This document shows positions 7,169-15,185 of a stretch of DNA of 15,880 nt, piece after piece. The translations under genes were made by a program, and so were the position numbers. The stretch spans positions 1 to 15,880 of the forward strand of contig JALUMP010000010.1 in the NCBI GenBank assembly GCA_027039745.1. Direction: 5' to 3'. The notes beneath the pieces were generated by a model. That model saw only the letters and a list, made by a program, of their open reading frames with translations, searched no databases and was not told where the DNA came from. How positions within the stretch are numbered: position 1 is the stretch's first letter; the number at the start of each line of letters is the position of its first letter. The DNA comes from Candidatus Parcubacteria bacterium (lineage in GTDB: Bacteria; Patescibacteriota; Minisyncoccia; Phycocordibacterales; GCA-2747955).

Positions 7169-7227
7169 TGCAGAGAAGGGGTTTTGTTGAGTTTAATAAG
7201 GCCTCTTGAAAAAAGGGGTTTTTGTTT
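7137..7227 (+). promoter_or_regulatory. thrS transcription attenuator (segments 1-4)
   Basis: Segment 1 (7137-7147, CAACAACAACC, inside the Thr codons) can pair with 7080s-side bases 7180-7189 (GGTTTTGTTG) with one bulged base. Segment 2 contains AAGGGGTTTT (7176-7185). Segment 3 is AAGGCCTCTT (7198-7207). Segment 4 is a second exact AAGGGGTTTT (7213-7222). Segment 3 can therefore pair equally with 2 (antiterminator) or 4 (terminator), and 1:2 pairing frees 3:4. This is the classical four-segment arrangement of an amino-acid attenuator. Confidence 0.82.
7198..7227 (+). terminator. Attenuator terminator before thrS
   Basis: Ten-pair stem AAGGCCTCTT / AAGGGGTTTT (including G-T wobbles), loop GAAAA, T-rich tail TGTTT. 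It lies 35 nt before thrS and 29 nt after the leader-peptide stop. Confidence 0.75.
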
Positions 7228-7262
7228 AAGCTTTAAATTATAAAATATTAAACACCAACAAT

Positions 7263-9014
7263 ATGACAGAAAAAAATAAACAGATTTTTAAAATTAGACA
7301 TTCATTAGCACATATACTAGCAATGGCTGTTTTAGATAAATACAAAGATGCAAAAGTAACAATTGGTCCTGTGGTAGAAAATGGATTTTATTATGATATT
7401 GATTTTGGGGAGAAAAAAATAACAGATGCTGATTTAAAAGATTTTCAGAAAAAAATGAAAAAAATTATTTCTCAGAAATTTAATTTTAAGAAAATTAAAG
7501 TTTCTAAAGAAGAAGCCTTAAATAAGGTAAAGGGAAATGAATATAAAGAAGAGTTAATTGGCGAGTTTGCAAATGAAGGTAAGGATATTACTTTTTATTC
7601 TACGGGTGATAATTTTGAAGATTTGTGTGAAGGACCTCATGTTGAAAATACTTCTGAGATAGATACTTCTGCTTTTATGTTAACAAAAGTTGCAGGAGCT
7701 TATTGAAGAGGGGATGAAAAAAATAAAATGCTTACTCGTATTTACGGGGTTGCTTTTGAATCAAAAAAAGATTTAGAAGAATATAAAACTCAAATGAGAG
7801 AGGCTGAAAAAAGAGATCACCGAAAGCTTGGGAAAGAGCTTGAATTATTTACTTTTTCTGAACATGTTGGAGGCGGTTTACCATTATTTACACCAAAAGG
7901 GACAATGATAAGAGATCTTGTTGTAGAAAAAATTGCGAAACTACAAGAGAAACTGGGTTGGCAGAAGGTTACTATACCTCATATTACAAAATCAGAATTA
8001 TATAAGATATCTGGACATTGAGATAAATATAAAGATGATTTATTTCATGTGCGTGGTAAATCAGATACAAAATTTGTGATGAAACCAATGAATTGTCCTC
8101 ACCATACTCAAATTTATGCGGCATTTCCAAAGTCTTATAAAGATTTACCAATAAGGTTTGCTGAGAATACAATGGTATATCGTGATGAGCAAGCAGGAGA
8201 GCTTTTAGGGCTTTCGCGTGTAAGAGCTATTACTCAAGATGATGGTCATGCTTTTTGCACTGAAGGGCAAATTGAGCAGGAGGTAAAAGGAATAGTTTCT
8301 ATTATTAAGACTTTTTATACAGATTTAGGAATGTTAGAAGATGGTAAGTATTGGGTCTCTTTATCTGCTATGGATCCAAAAAAACCAGAAAAATATTTAA
8401 ACGAAGGAGGAATTTTTGATAAGGCAGAAGCTATTTTAGAAAAAATAGCAAAAGATGAGAATTTACCTTACAAAAAAGTAGAGGGGGAAGCGGCTTTTTA
8501 TGGTCCTAAGCTTGATTTTCAGTTTAGAGATGCAATTGGTAGAGAGTGACAGTTGGGCACAGTGCAACTTGATTTCTCAATGCCAAAAAGATTTGGGCTT
8601 GAATATACAGACGAAAAAGGAGAAAAACAAACTCCTGTTATGATACATAGGGCTATCGCTGGCTCTCTTGAGAGATTTATGTCAGTTGTGATAGAGCATT
8701 TTGCAGGAGAGTTTCCTTTTTGAATGTCTCCAGTACAGGCAAGGATTATACCGGTAGGAGATTTTGCAAATGAGTATTCTAGAAATATTTTTGAAAAAGT
8801 AAAAAAAGCAGGTTTTAGAGTAGAATTTGATGATTCAAATAATGGTTTTGGTAAAAAAATCAGAATGGCAAAAAAAGAAAAATTACCATATTTTATAGTG
8901 ATAGGAGATAAAGATATGGAAATGTCTAAATTAACATTGGAGTCAATAAAAGGAGATAGTGAACAAATTACTATAGAGGAACTTTTAGAAAAATTTAAAG
9001 AAGAAAATAAATAA
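7263..9014 (+). CDS. thrS: Threonyl-tRNA synthetase, with in-frame TGA read as Trp
   Basis: Class II synthetase charging tRNA-Thr, 583 residues. The N-terminal TGS domain of longer homologues is absent and the protein starts near the editing domain: His13 and His17 (RHSLAH), Cys122 and His126 (CEGPH), with the same internal spacings as E. coli ThrRS. The catalytic core has zinc ligands Cys278 (MNCPHH), His329 (TQDDGHAFC) and His462 (VMIHRAI). The anticodon-binding domain follows (PVQARIIPVGDFANEY). Four codons are TGA at classic Trp sites: AYWRGD (148), GHWDKYKD (253), GREWQLGTVQLDF (429) and FPFWMSPVQ (487). Two Trp are TGG. No ribosome binding site is seen. Expression is expected to depend on the upstream threonine attenuator. 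The stop is TAA. Confidence 0.97.
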
Positions 9015-9040
9015 TAATATTATTTTGTGATTAAATAAAA

Positions 9041-9069
9041 AACCAAAAATTTAAAATTTTTGGTTTTTT
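9041..9069. terminator. Bidirectional terminator between thrS and the GspG-like pilin
   Basis: Perfect 12-bp inverted repeat AACCAAAAATTT / AAATTTTTGGTT with a one-base loop, flanked by A-run and T-run. It serves thrS on the plus strand and, overlapping its stop codon, the minus-strand pilin gene. Confidence 0.8.
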
Positions 9070-9652
9070 ATTCTACTTGATATACTCTTCAAGCTCCTTC
9101 TTCTGATGCAAATGGTGAGCCATCTCCTCTAAAAAAATCTCCACTATTCAGATCACTGTCTTCGTCTACGGTATCATTAATACGTTGTAAAAATTCAAGG
9201 GGAACTCTTCCGCTATTATCAGAGGCATTAGTTCCAGGAGCATCATCATCTAAGATTAATCACACCTCTGCTTTTCCATCACTATTAGAATCTCAATTAT
9301 ATATCCCTAAATGACCACCTCATGGGTGGGTTCTGTTTCATATTCCTTCTTTTAGATATGGGCCGTTTCACCCATCAATACCTAAGCTATTTAAAAAAGG
9401 ATCAGTGTTTGCAGTGCAGTCCAAACGACAATCTGGTGGAAATCTTCCTGTATCAACTACATAATAAGCAATAATAGTATGGATTTGTCTCATTTCACTT
9501 ACTATTTTTGCAACTTTTGCATTACCAGTTTGTTTTCCAACATTCATTATCATAATCAATGAAGTTGATAAAATAGCGATAATTGCCATAACAACTATTA
9601 GTTCAATCAAAGTAAAACCTTGGTATTGAGTTTTCTTTCTAGAAGAGAACAT
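9068..9652 (-). CDS. GspG-like type IV pilin/pseudopilin, six TGA-encoded Trp
   Basis: A 194-residue prepilin. A 12-residue leader (MFSSRKKTQYQG) is cleaved before FTLIELIVVMAIIAIL, with Glu at mature position 5. After the helix come YYVVDTGRFPPDC and NSLGIDGWNGPYLKEGIW, then THPWGGHLGIYNWD. The WNGPYL and PWG blocks match the major pseudopilin GspG fold (GPYL...DPWG). All six Trp codons are TGA and none is TGG; under the standard code the protein would end at residue ~95, before the diagnostic part. ATG 9652 is chosen because TATAAT ends 9 nt upstream and a short leader results. It lies 55 bp downstream of pyrG on the same strand but has its own promoter. The stop TAA (9068-9070) lies in the terminator. 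Confidence 0.9.
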
Positions 9653-9661
9653 AATATATTT

Positions 9662-9667
9662 ATTATA
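9662..9667 (-). promoter_or_regulatory. -10 box of the GspG-like pilin
   Basis: Minus-strand TATAAT ends 9 nt before ATG 9652. No Shine-Dalgarno sequence is present. Confidence 0.5.
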
Positions 9668-9707
9668 TTTTAGTATACACCAAAAAAAAAAATAGTTAAA
9701 AATGTTT

Positions 9708-11369
9708 TTATTTATTTTTAGCGGCTTTGATAAAGCCCGTAAAGATTGGATGAGGGGATAGTGGACGTGCTTGCATTTCTGGGTGAAATTGAACACCTAT
9801 AAAAAATGGATGGTCTTTTTTTGAAAGCTCAACTATTTCTGGAAGCTTTCCATCTGGAGAAGTTGCAGAGATATGGAGGCCATGTTGCTCTAGGGTTGGA
9901 ACATATTCCATATTAAGTTCATATCTGTGTCTATGGCGTTCTGAGATATTTTCTTTTTTGTAGAGACTATATGCAAGTGTATTTTTTTTAACTTTTGCTT
10001 TGTATACACCAAGTCGCATAGAGCCACCAAAATTACCTTCTTTCATTAATTTTTCTTGTTCAGGTAATAAGGTAACAATTTTATTTTTGGCTTTTGGGTG
10101 TATTTCATAAGTTGTGGCATCTTTTATTTTACAAACATTTCTGGCATATTCTATAGAAGCTAGTTGCATACCATAACAAATACCAAAATATGGTATTTTG
10201 TTTTTTCTTACAACTTCAATAGCATTTATCTTTCCTTCTATACCTGTTTTACCAAAGCCCCCCGGTATCAGGACTCCATCATAGTTTTTGAGTTTATTTA
10301 GTTCTTTTTTAACTTTTTGTTTAGTGGTTTTGGTATATTCAAATTTTTTAGAGTTTATTCAGTCAAGCTCTATGCCAACATGATTTTTGTAAGCAGAAAA
10401 TTTTAAAGCTTCTATGATAGAGATATAAGCATCTGATAAGACAAAATCTCCTGTATCAAAGTATTTTCCCACAACTGCAATTTTAACTTTTTGTTTAGTG
10501 GTTTTGCTTGATTTGATGAAATTAGCTCATTCTTTTATTTTTTTTGTATTTTTTCTAGTTTTTTTGATGTTAAGTTTTTTCAGAATTATTTTATCTAATT
10601 TTTCATTTAAAAAGTTGTTTGGTACATCATAAATAGAATCAATATCTGGAGCAGAGATGATCTCTTCTTTTTTCATTGAGCAAGAAAAAGCTATTTTTTC
10701 TTTTCTTTTCTCATCCATGGGGATTTCGGCTCTTCCGATTAAAATATCTGGTGAAAGCCCAGTTTGCCCCATTGTTTTAACTGCATATTGGGTTGGCTTT
10801 GTTTTCATCTCCCCAACTTTTTTTGGAACAGGGAGAAAAGATACCAAGATTGTCATAACATCTTTAGGATATTTATTTTTCATTATACGTGCAGCTTCAA
10901 GAAACAAAATATTTTGATATTCTCCCAAAGTTCCTCCAATTTCAATAATGGTTACATCTGCTTTTTCTTTTTTTCCTGCATTTTGGATTTGTTCTATAAT
11001 AGACAGTGGCACATGAGGCACTACATCTACACATTTACCTTTATATCCTAAGGCTCGTTCTTTGTTGATGACTTTAAGATAAGTTGAGCCTGTAGTCATA
11101 TAAGAGTCTTTTGTCAGAGATTTTCCTAAAAATCTTTCATAATTTCCCATATCTTGGTCGCATTCATATCCATCGTTTAAAACAAAAACCTCACCGTGTT
11201 CGGTAGGGTTCATGGTCCCAGCATCAACGTTGACATAGGGGTCAATTTTTACCGCTGTTACTTTAAGATTGTGAAATTGTAAAATTTTAGCTATTGAAGA
11301 AGCCGCTACTCCTTTTCCAACACCACTCATTACGCCACCCACTACAAAAATATATTTTTTATTACTCAT
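9708..11369 (-). CDS. pyrG: CTP synthase, with in-frame TGA read as Trp
   Basis: Makes CTP from UTP, ATP and glutamine; 553 residues, normal for the family. The synthetase domain starts KYIFVVGGVMSGVGKG (P-loop) and includes KIDPYVNVDAGTMNPTEHGE and the GGTLGEYQN stretch. The class I glutamine amidotransferase domain has nucleophile Cys398 (FGICYGMQ) and His529/Glu531 (VQFHPEM). Two TGA codons read as Trp: W281 in the linker (KEWANFI) and W337 in ELDWINS, a conserved DW site. A standard-code reading would split the enzyme exactly between its two domains and look like two genes. The start is ATG 11369. The upstream region holds a strong hairpin (11417-11454). The stop is TAA. Confidence 0.96.
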
Positions 11370-11411
11370 ACATTTTTTAATTATTTTTTATTAACTAATT
11401 CATTTTACATT

Positions 11412-11454
11412 AAAAAGTATTTTTATCAAAAAAAAATATTTTTGATAAAAATAC
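11412..11454 (-). terminator. Strong hairpin with U-tail upstream of pyrG (possible attenuator)
   Basis: A perfect 16-bp inverted repeat (arms 11417-11432 and 11439-11454, 6-base loop). Read on the minus strand it is followed by TTTTTA, like an intrinsic terminator, 42 nt before the pyrG start. No minus-strand gene precedes it in the window, so it may attenuate pyrG or just insulate it. Confidence 0.4.
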
Positions 11455-11660
11455 CTAAATTTTGCTTTAATAATTATCCACATTATTGTTGTATTTTTTT
11501 AGAAAAAATATGACATAATTAACATGTCTTTAAGAATAATTATTTAAAGCTATCCAATTGGGGTTTTAAATAATTATTTCTTGAAGTTAAATATATTTTT
11601 ATAGCTAAGTGAGCAATAAAAATATTATTTTTATTAATTTTAATTTATTTCATTATATTT
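11455..11660 (+). other. AT-rich leader region of pilin D with a hairpin
   Basis: This non-coding stretch holds a 14-bp perfect inverted repeat (11535-11548 / 11565-11578) whose loop contains CCAATTGG, and a possible extended -10 TGaCATAAT at 11511-11519. If that promoter is used, pilin D would have a leader of about 135 nt, unlike most genes here. A seven-codon frame (MSLRIII, 11524-11547) starts just after the -10 and runs into the hairpin. Its reality is uncertain. Confidence 0.35.
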
Positions 11661-12071
11661 ATGAAAAAAACATTTCAAAGAGGATTCACATTGATTGAGT
11701 TGTTAGTAGTTATCGCTATTATTGGAGTTTTAGCAGGAATTTTATTTATTGCTATTAATCCATCAAACCAAATCAATAAATCAAAAGACGCAAAAGTAAA
11801 ATCTTATCTTGCTAGCGTTCCTGCAAAAGCGACAATATCATACGATGATAATTCATATAGTTATGCTAATGTTTGTACTGATTTAACAGTACCTAGTGGT
11901 TATACATGTCATGATGCAGCAGATGAGTGGGTAGTATATGCTGATGTGCCATCAGATTCTGCTTCACAGATTTTCTGTATTGATGCAACAGGAAAAGGTG
12001 TTATAACTAATACTAATGCTACAGGAATTGCAGATACAGCTGGAAATAGACATTGTAATGCAGCAATCTAG
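11661..12071 (+). CDS. Type IV pilin-like protein (pilin D)
   Basis: A 136-residue prepilin. The leader MKKTFQRG is followed by FTLIELLVVIAIIGVLAG, with Glu at mature position 5, then INPSNQINKSKDAKVKSYLA, the same helix-end pattern as pilins A and B but with otherwise independent sequence. The short globular domain has four cysteines (VCTDL, YTCHDA, IFCIDA, RHCNAA), so two disulfides are possible. Its single Trp is TGG. The stop is TAG, followed by an intrinsic terminator, so it is transcribed alone. CPR genomes often carry similar small pilins as abundant surface proteins; that role is an inference here. No -10 box is found at the usual 6-9 nt spacing. Confidence 0.9.
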   Translation: MKKTFQRGFTLIELLVVIAIIGVLAGILFIAINPSNQINKSKDAKVKSYLASVPAKATISYDDNSYSYANVCTDLTVPSGYTCHDAADEWVVYADVPSDSASQIFCIDATGKGVITNTNATGIADTAGNRHCNAAI

Positions 12072-12093
12072 TTAGTTCATGTAAATTTAAAAT

Positions 12094-12117
12094 AAAAAAC
12101 AGCTTTGGCTGTTTTTT
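12094..12117 (+). terminator. Intrinsic terminator after pilin D
   Basis: Ten-base-pair stem AAAAAACAGC / GCTGTTTTTT, loop TTTG, with the T-run continuing past the stem. Confidence 0.85.
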
Positions 12118-12127
12118 TTATTTATAA

Positions 12128-12136
12128 TGATATAAT
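12128..12136 (+). promoter_or_regulatory. Extended -10 of the NYN gene
   Basis: TGa-TATAAT (hexamer 12131-12136), ending 11 nt before ATG 12148, which gives a leader of a few bases at most. Confidence 0.5.
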
Positions 12137-12147
12137 GTAATGTAATT

Positions 12148-12870
12148 ATGACAATAATAAAACAAAAAGAGCAGAGAATAGGGCTTTTTATAGATGCTCA
12201 AAATTTATATCATTCTGCAAATAGAATATATAATGCTAATGTTAATTTTAAAAATCTTTTACCAGAAGTAATAGCTGGGCGTAATTTAATACGTTCTATT
12301 GCATATGTAATAACAACAGATTCTGGAGAGGAAAATCCTTTTTTTGAGGCTTTAGAAAAAGTTGGGGTAGAGACAAAAACAAAAGACTTACAAATCTTTT
12401 ATGGCGGAGCAAAAAAAGCAGACTGGGATGTTGGTTTGGCAGTTGATGCTATTAGACTTGCACCAAAATTGGATGCTGTAATTATTTTTTCTGGAGATGG
12501 TGATTATGTGCCATTAGTAGAATATCTTAAGTTAAATGCTGGATGTCAGGTAGAGATTGTTTCAATCGGGAAAACAACATCTCAGAGGCTTGTAGAGGTG
12601 GCTGATGATTTTTTTGATATATCAAGTAATAGTAAAAAATTTTTAATAAAAAAAAGAAAAAATTATAAAGGTTTAAAAAAAATAAAAAATTTAAAGAAAC
12701 AAGCAAAAGATGAAACATTAAAGAAAACAAAAAGTAAAAATCTTAGCAAAAACTCTAATAAAAAATCTAAAAAAGTTAACAAAAAAGATGACAAAAAGAC
12801 AACAAATGGTGGTGCAGATATTGTGAGAGTTTCAAAAAATGATATCATTGTGGACGGGAAGAAAAAATAG
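12148..12870 (+). CDS. NYN-domain (LabA/DUF88-type) putative ribonuclease with Lys-rich tail
   Basis: A 240-residue protein. Residues 11-155 form an NYN (PIN-like) domain: an IGLFIDAQNLY motif with Asp16 and Asn19, ADWDVGLAVDAIRLA carrying a further conserved Asp, and FSGDGDYVPLVEYL with Asp117 and Asp119, matching the acidic metal-binding set of the family. LVEVADDFFDI closes the domain. From about residue 160 the protein becomes a low-complexity Lys/Asn-rich tail that could bind RNA or be disordered. Family members are thought to act as RNases; no substrate is visible. The gene ends in TAG and the next starts 5 nt later, so the two are probably co-transcribed. The single Trp (ADW) is TGG. 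Confidence 0.85.
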   Translation: MTIIKQKEQRIGLFIDAQNLYHSANRIYNANVNFKNLLPEVIAGRNLIRSIAYVITTDSGEENPFFEALEKVGVETKTKDLQIFYGGAKKADWDVGLAVDAIRLAPKLDAVIIFSGDGDYVPLVEYLKLNAGCQVEIVSIGKTTSQRLVEVADDFFDISSNSKKFLIKKRKNYKGLKKIKNLKKQAKDETLKKTKSKNLSKNSNKKSKKVNKKDDKKTTNGGADIVRVSKNDIIVDGKKK

Positions 12871-12875
12871 AAGTT

Positions 12876-13916
12876 ATGAATAATGATAAATATGACAGAA
12901 AGTTATCTGGAGACCTATCTTTTTTAGAAGACAATAATGTAAACACAAAAGGCAAAAAAGAAAAAGATGGTAATCAGAAAAAAAATAATATAAAACAAGA
13001 TATTCCTGTTCCTAAAAAGGGTGATGCAGGTGGTGCTTTAGGTATTGATGACATTGTTAAACCAAGAAAAAAAAGAATCTCTTCTATAAGAACCTATCGT
13101 GATTTTGCTGTTGATGCATTAAAAAGTAAGCCAACATCTTTGGCTAATATGATTATTCAAGAGAAGAAAAAACAAGAATTTAAGTATCAGCACTCTATAA
13201 AAAATAAAAAAAATCTCGGTTTGGTTTTTGGTTCCGTGCTTTTAGTAATTTTGGGTATTTTAGCTATTGCACTTTTGGTTTTTTTTATATCAAAAAAACA
13301 AGAAGATGCTTCTGAAAAAAATGTAGCAATTGACCCTCAATCATTAATTTATTACGATTATAAAATTGAAAAATCTTTGGATGGTTTAGATAGAGGTGAT
13401 GTGTTTTCAGTAGCTCAGAAAGTAAACGATAGGAGTAATATTCCTGTTGGCCATATTAAAATATTTTATTGAACAAATAAAAATGAGTTTGGGTATAAAA
13501 AACTTGCCAAAGCAGATAATTTTTTCAGAATATTAGATACAAGAGCTCCGCATACATTTTTTAGAAATTTATCTGATCATTTTACAACTGGAGTATTGGC
13601 AACTAAAGATGGAAAATGAAATTTTATGATATTAAAAATGAAAGATTTTGATTCTTCTTATTCAGCTATGTTATCTTGAGAAAAAAGTTTACTTTATGAT
13701 ATAGGAGCATTCTTTAAAGTTAATAAAAAATACTTTTCTCAACCATATAATGATTTAGTTCCATTTAATAAAGATGTTAGAGCTGTGTTAGATGAGGAGG
13801 GTAATTTGGTTTTTGGATATTCTTTTGTTGATTTACATACATTGGTAATTTTTACAGATTATCAACAATTTAAATATTTAATTAATACCTTAAAAAATAA
13901 AAAAGAAAAAATATAA
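12876..13916 (+). CDS. Single-pass membrane protein of unknown function, CPR-type
   Basis: A 346-residue protein. Residues 1-110 are hydrophilic, charged and probably cytoplasmic. One transmembrane helix spans about 113-139 (NLGLVFGSVLLVILGILAI). The outer domain (~200 residues) includes APHTFFRNLSDHFTTGVLA, a FMILKMKDF stretch and SYSAMLSWEKSLLYDIGAFF. The outer-domain pattern (TGVLA, ILK, AMLxWE) resembles membrane proteins I associate with CPR genomes, but I know no function. Three codons are TGA: FYWTNK, GKWNFM and LSWEKS; under the standard code it ends at residue ~198, just outside the membrane. It follows the NYN gene by 5 nt without a promoter of its own. The stop is TAA. Confidence 0.75.
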
Positions 13917-13936
13917 ACAAGATATCAACATAAAAC

Positions 13937-13964
13937 TTTACATTATAAGTTTTTGCTGTATAAT
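13937..13964 (+). promoter_or_regulatory. Promoter TTTACA-16-TATAAT of the peptidoglycan-binding gene
   Basis: TTTACA at 13937-13942, 16-nt spacer, TATAAT at 13959-13964, then 7 nt to ATG 13972. It has the same hexamers and spacer as the folD promoter. Confidence 0.65.
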
Positions 13965-13971
13965 ATATATC

Positions 13972-14505
13972 ATGAAAATAAGTGATTTATATAATAAAAA
14001 AGGTTTTTTCTTTATTGTAAGTTTTTTTCTTATTTGAATTTTTATAAGTAGTTATTGATATGTTTGTGGAGTAAAGGGTTTTTGCCAACAAGAAGTAGCT
14101 TCTTTAAATAATCAAGTTGAAAAAGTTGTAATTCAAGAAGAAGAAGATGAACAAAATCTTGATAACAATATTGAAGATCAAATTAGTTTAGGAGCTACAC
14201 AACAAGTTATTCAAAAAACAATTACTTGTTCTCCATATATTAAAACTTTTTTGGGTTCAAAGTATACAAATAGAAGAAATGAAGTTGCAAAATTACAAAA
14301 ATTTTTAAATGAAAACGAAGGAACATCTTTAGAAGTTGACGGTTTTTATGGACCTAAAACAACCCAGGCTGTAAAAGCTTTTCAAAATAAATACAAAGAA
14401 GATATATTGAAAATTGGCAATTTTAATCCAGGGTTGATTGAGCAAGAAACAAGGTTAGAAATTAATAAAATATTTTGCAAAAATAAAGTTGATAGAATAT
14501 TATAA
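13972..14505 (+). CDS. Membrane-anchored peptidoglycan-binding domain protein
   Basis: A 177-residue protein. A transmembrane/signal-anchor helix covers residues 11-31 and is followed by YVCGVKGFC, a short Cys-x5-Cys segment that I associate with CPR envelope proteins. An acidic linker comes next (about 50-75). A peptidoglycan-binding domain 1-type fold occupies about 103-165: AKLQKFLNENEGTSLEVDGFYGPKTTQAVKAFQ, with the typical DGxYGPKT turn. Two Trp in the anchor (W22, W29) are TGA, so the true start is ATG 13972, with TATAAT 7 nt upstream; a standard-code prediction would lose the membrane anchor. It probably tethers something to, or senses, the cell wall from the membrane. The stop is TAA. 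Confidence 0.82.
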
Positions 14506-14546
14506 ATTGAATTTATTTAATATAAATAAAATATAAGAATAAAAGT

Positions 14547-15113
14547 ATGTTTGAAAATAATGTGATAAAAAGTTATACAGGAGCGGATGCATTTGGCGAA
14601 ATTTTTATAATGCTATTAGTGGCGTTTTTATTGGGTTGGTTTGCTAGATTGCTTTGAGATAGATTTTTTAAAAATAATAAAAGACTTGTAATTGCACAAG
14701 ATACAAAAATAAAAAGACCAAAAAAAATAGCAAAATCAAAACCAATAGTTAAAAAAGAAGAAGAGATTGTAGAAAAAGAAGAAATAGTTATCAATACAAA
14801 AAAAAGTGGTAAATATGAGGCATCTAATGGTTTAGAAAATGATGATTTAAAAATTATTGAAGGTATCGGACCTAAAATTGAAATTTTACTAAAAGGAGCT
14901 GGAATCAAGACTTGGCAAGATTTAGCTAAAACAAAAGTTGAAACTTTGAAAAATATTTTAAAAGAAGGTGGCGATCGGTTTGCTTTTCATGAGCCAACTA
15001 CTTGACCAGAACAAGCTTCTTTGGCGGCATCTGGTAATTGACAAGAATTAGAGGATTTTCAAGTTTTTTTAAGTGGAGGTAGAGTTTATAATAGTAGTGA
15101 ATCTAAGAAATAA
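14547..15113 (+). CDS. Membrane-anchored helix-hairpin-helix protein
   Basis: A 188-residue protein. The N-terminal helix (about 15-37, EIFIMLLVAFLLGWFARLL) is a membrane anchor, followed by a basic/acidic linker (about 42-90). A C-terminal HhH domain starts at about 100: DDLKIIEGIGPKIEILLKGAGI, then TWQDLA. After it comes RFAFHEPTTWPEQASLAASG and NWQELEDFQ, the tail seen in the predicted 5'-nuclease-like HhH family and in proteins fused to ribosomal L21. W37, W153 (TWPEQ) and W165 (GNWQEL) are TGA; W31 and W123 are TGG. A CGG codon reads Arg in GDRF, at a conserved Arg. DNA or RNA binding near the membrane is inferred. The start is ATG 14547, with a TATAAG box 9 nt upstream. Confidence 0.82.
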
Positions 15114-15137
15114 TCAAAAGTTTTATTAATTTTAAAC

Positions 15138-15168
15138 AAAAAACACCAATGATCTTTTGGTGTTTTTT
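15138..15168. terminator. Bidirectional terminator between the HhH gene and ahpC
   Basis: Twelve-base-pair stem AAAAAACACCAA / TTGGTGTTTTTT with a 7-base loop, flanked by A and T runs. It is placed between two convergent genes. Confidence 0.85.
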
Positions 15169-15185
15169 TATGTTTGGTTTATATT

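Noticed and set aside
7263..9014. thrS, pyrG, cysS, ahpC and others as frameshifted or nonsense-mutated pseudogenes
   Set aside because: All interruptions are TGA, always in frame, and lie mainly at conserved Trp sites. No TAA or TAG interrupts any of them, and catalytic residues are intact on both sides.
11524..11547. Seven-codon frame MSLRIII as a second attenuator leader
   Set aside because: It has no run of a single amino acid, no following terminator before pilin D, and no link between Ile and a pilin gene.
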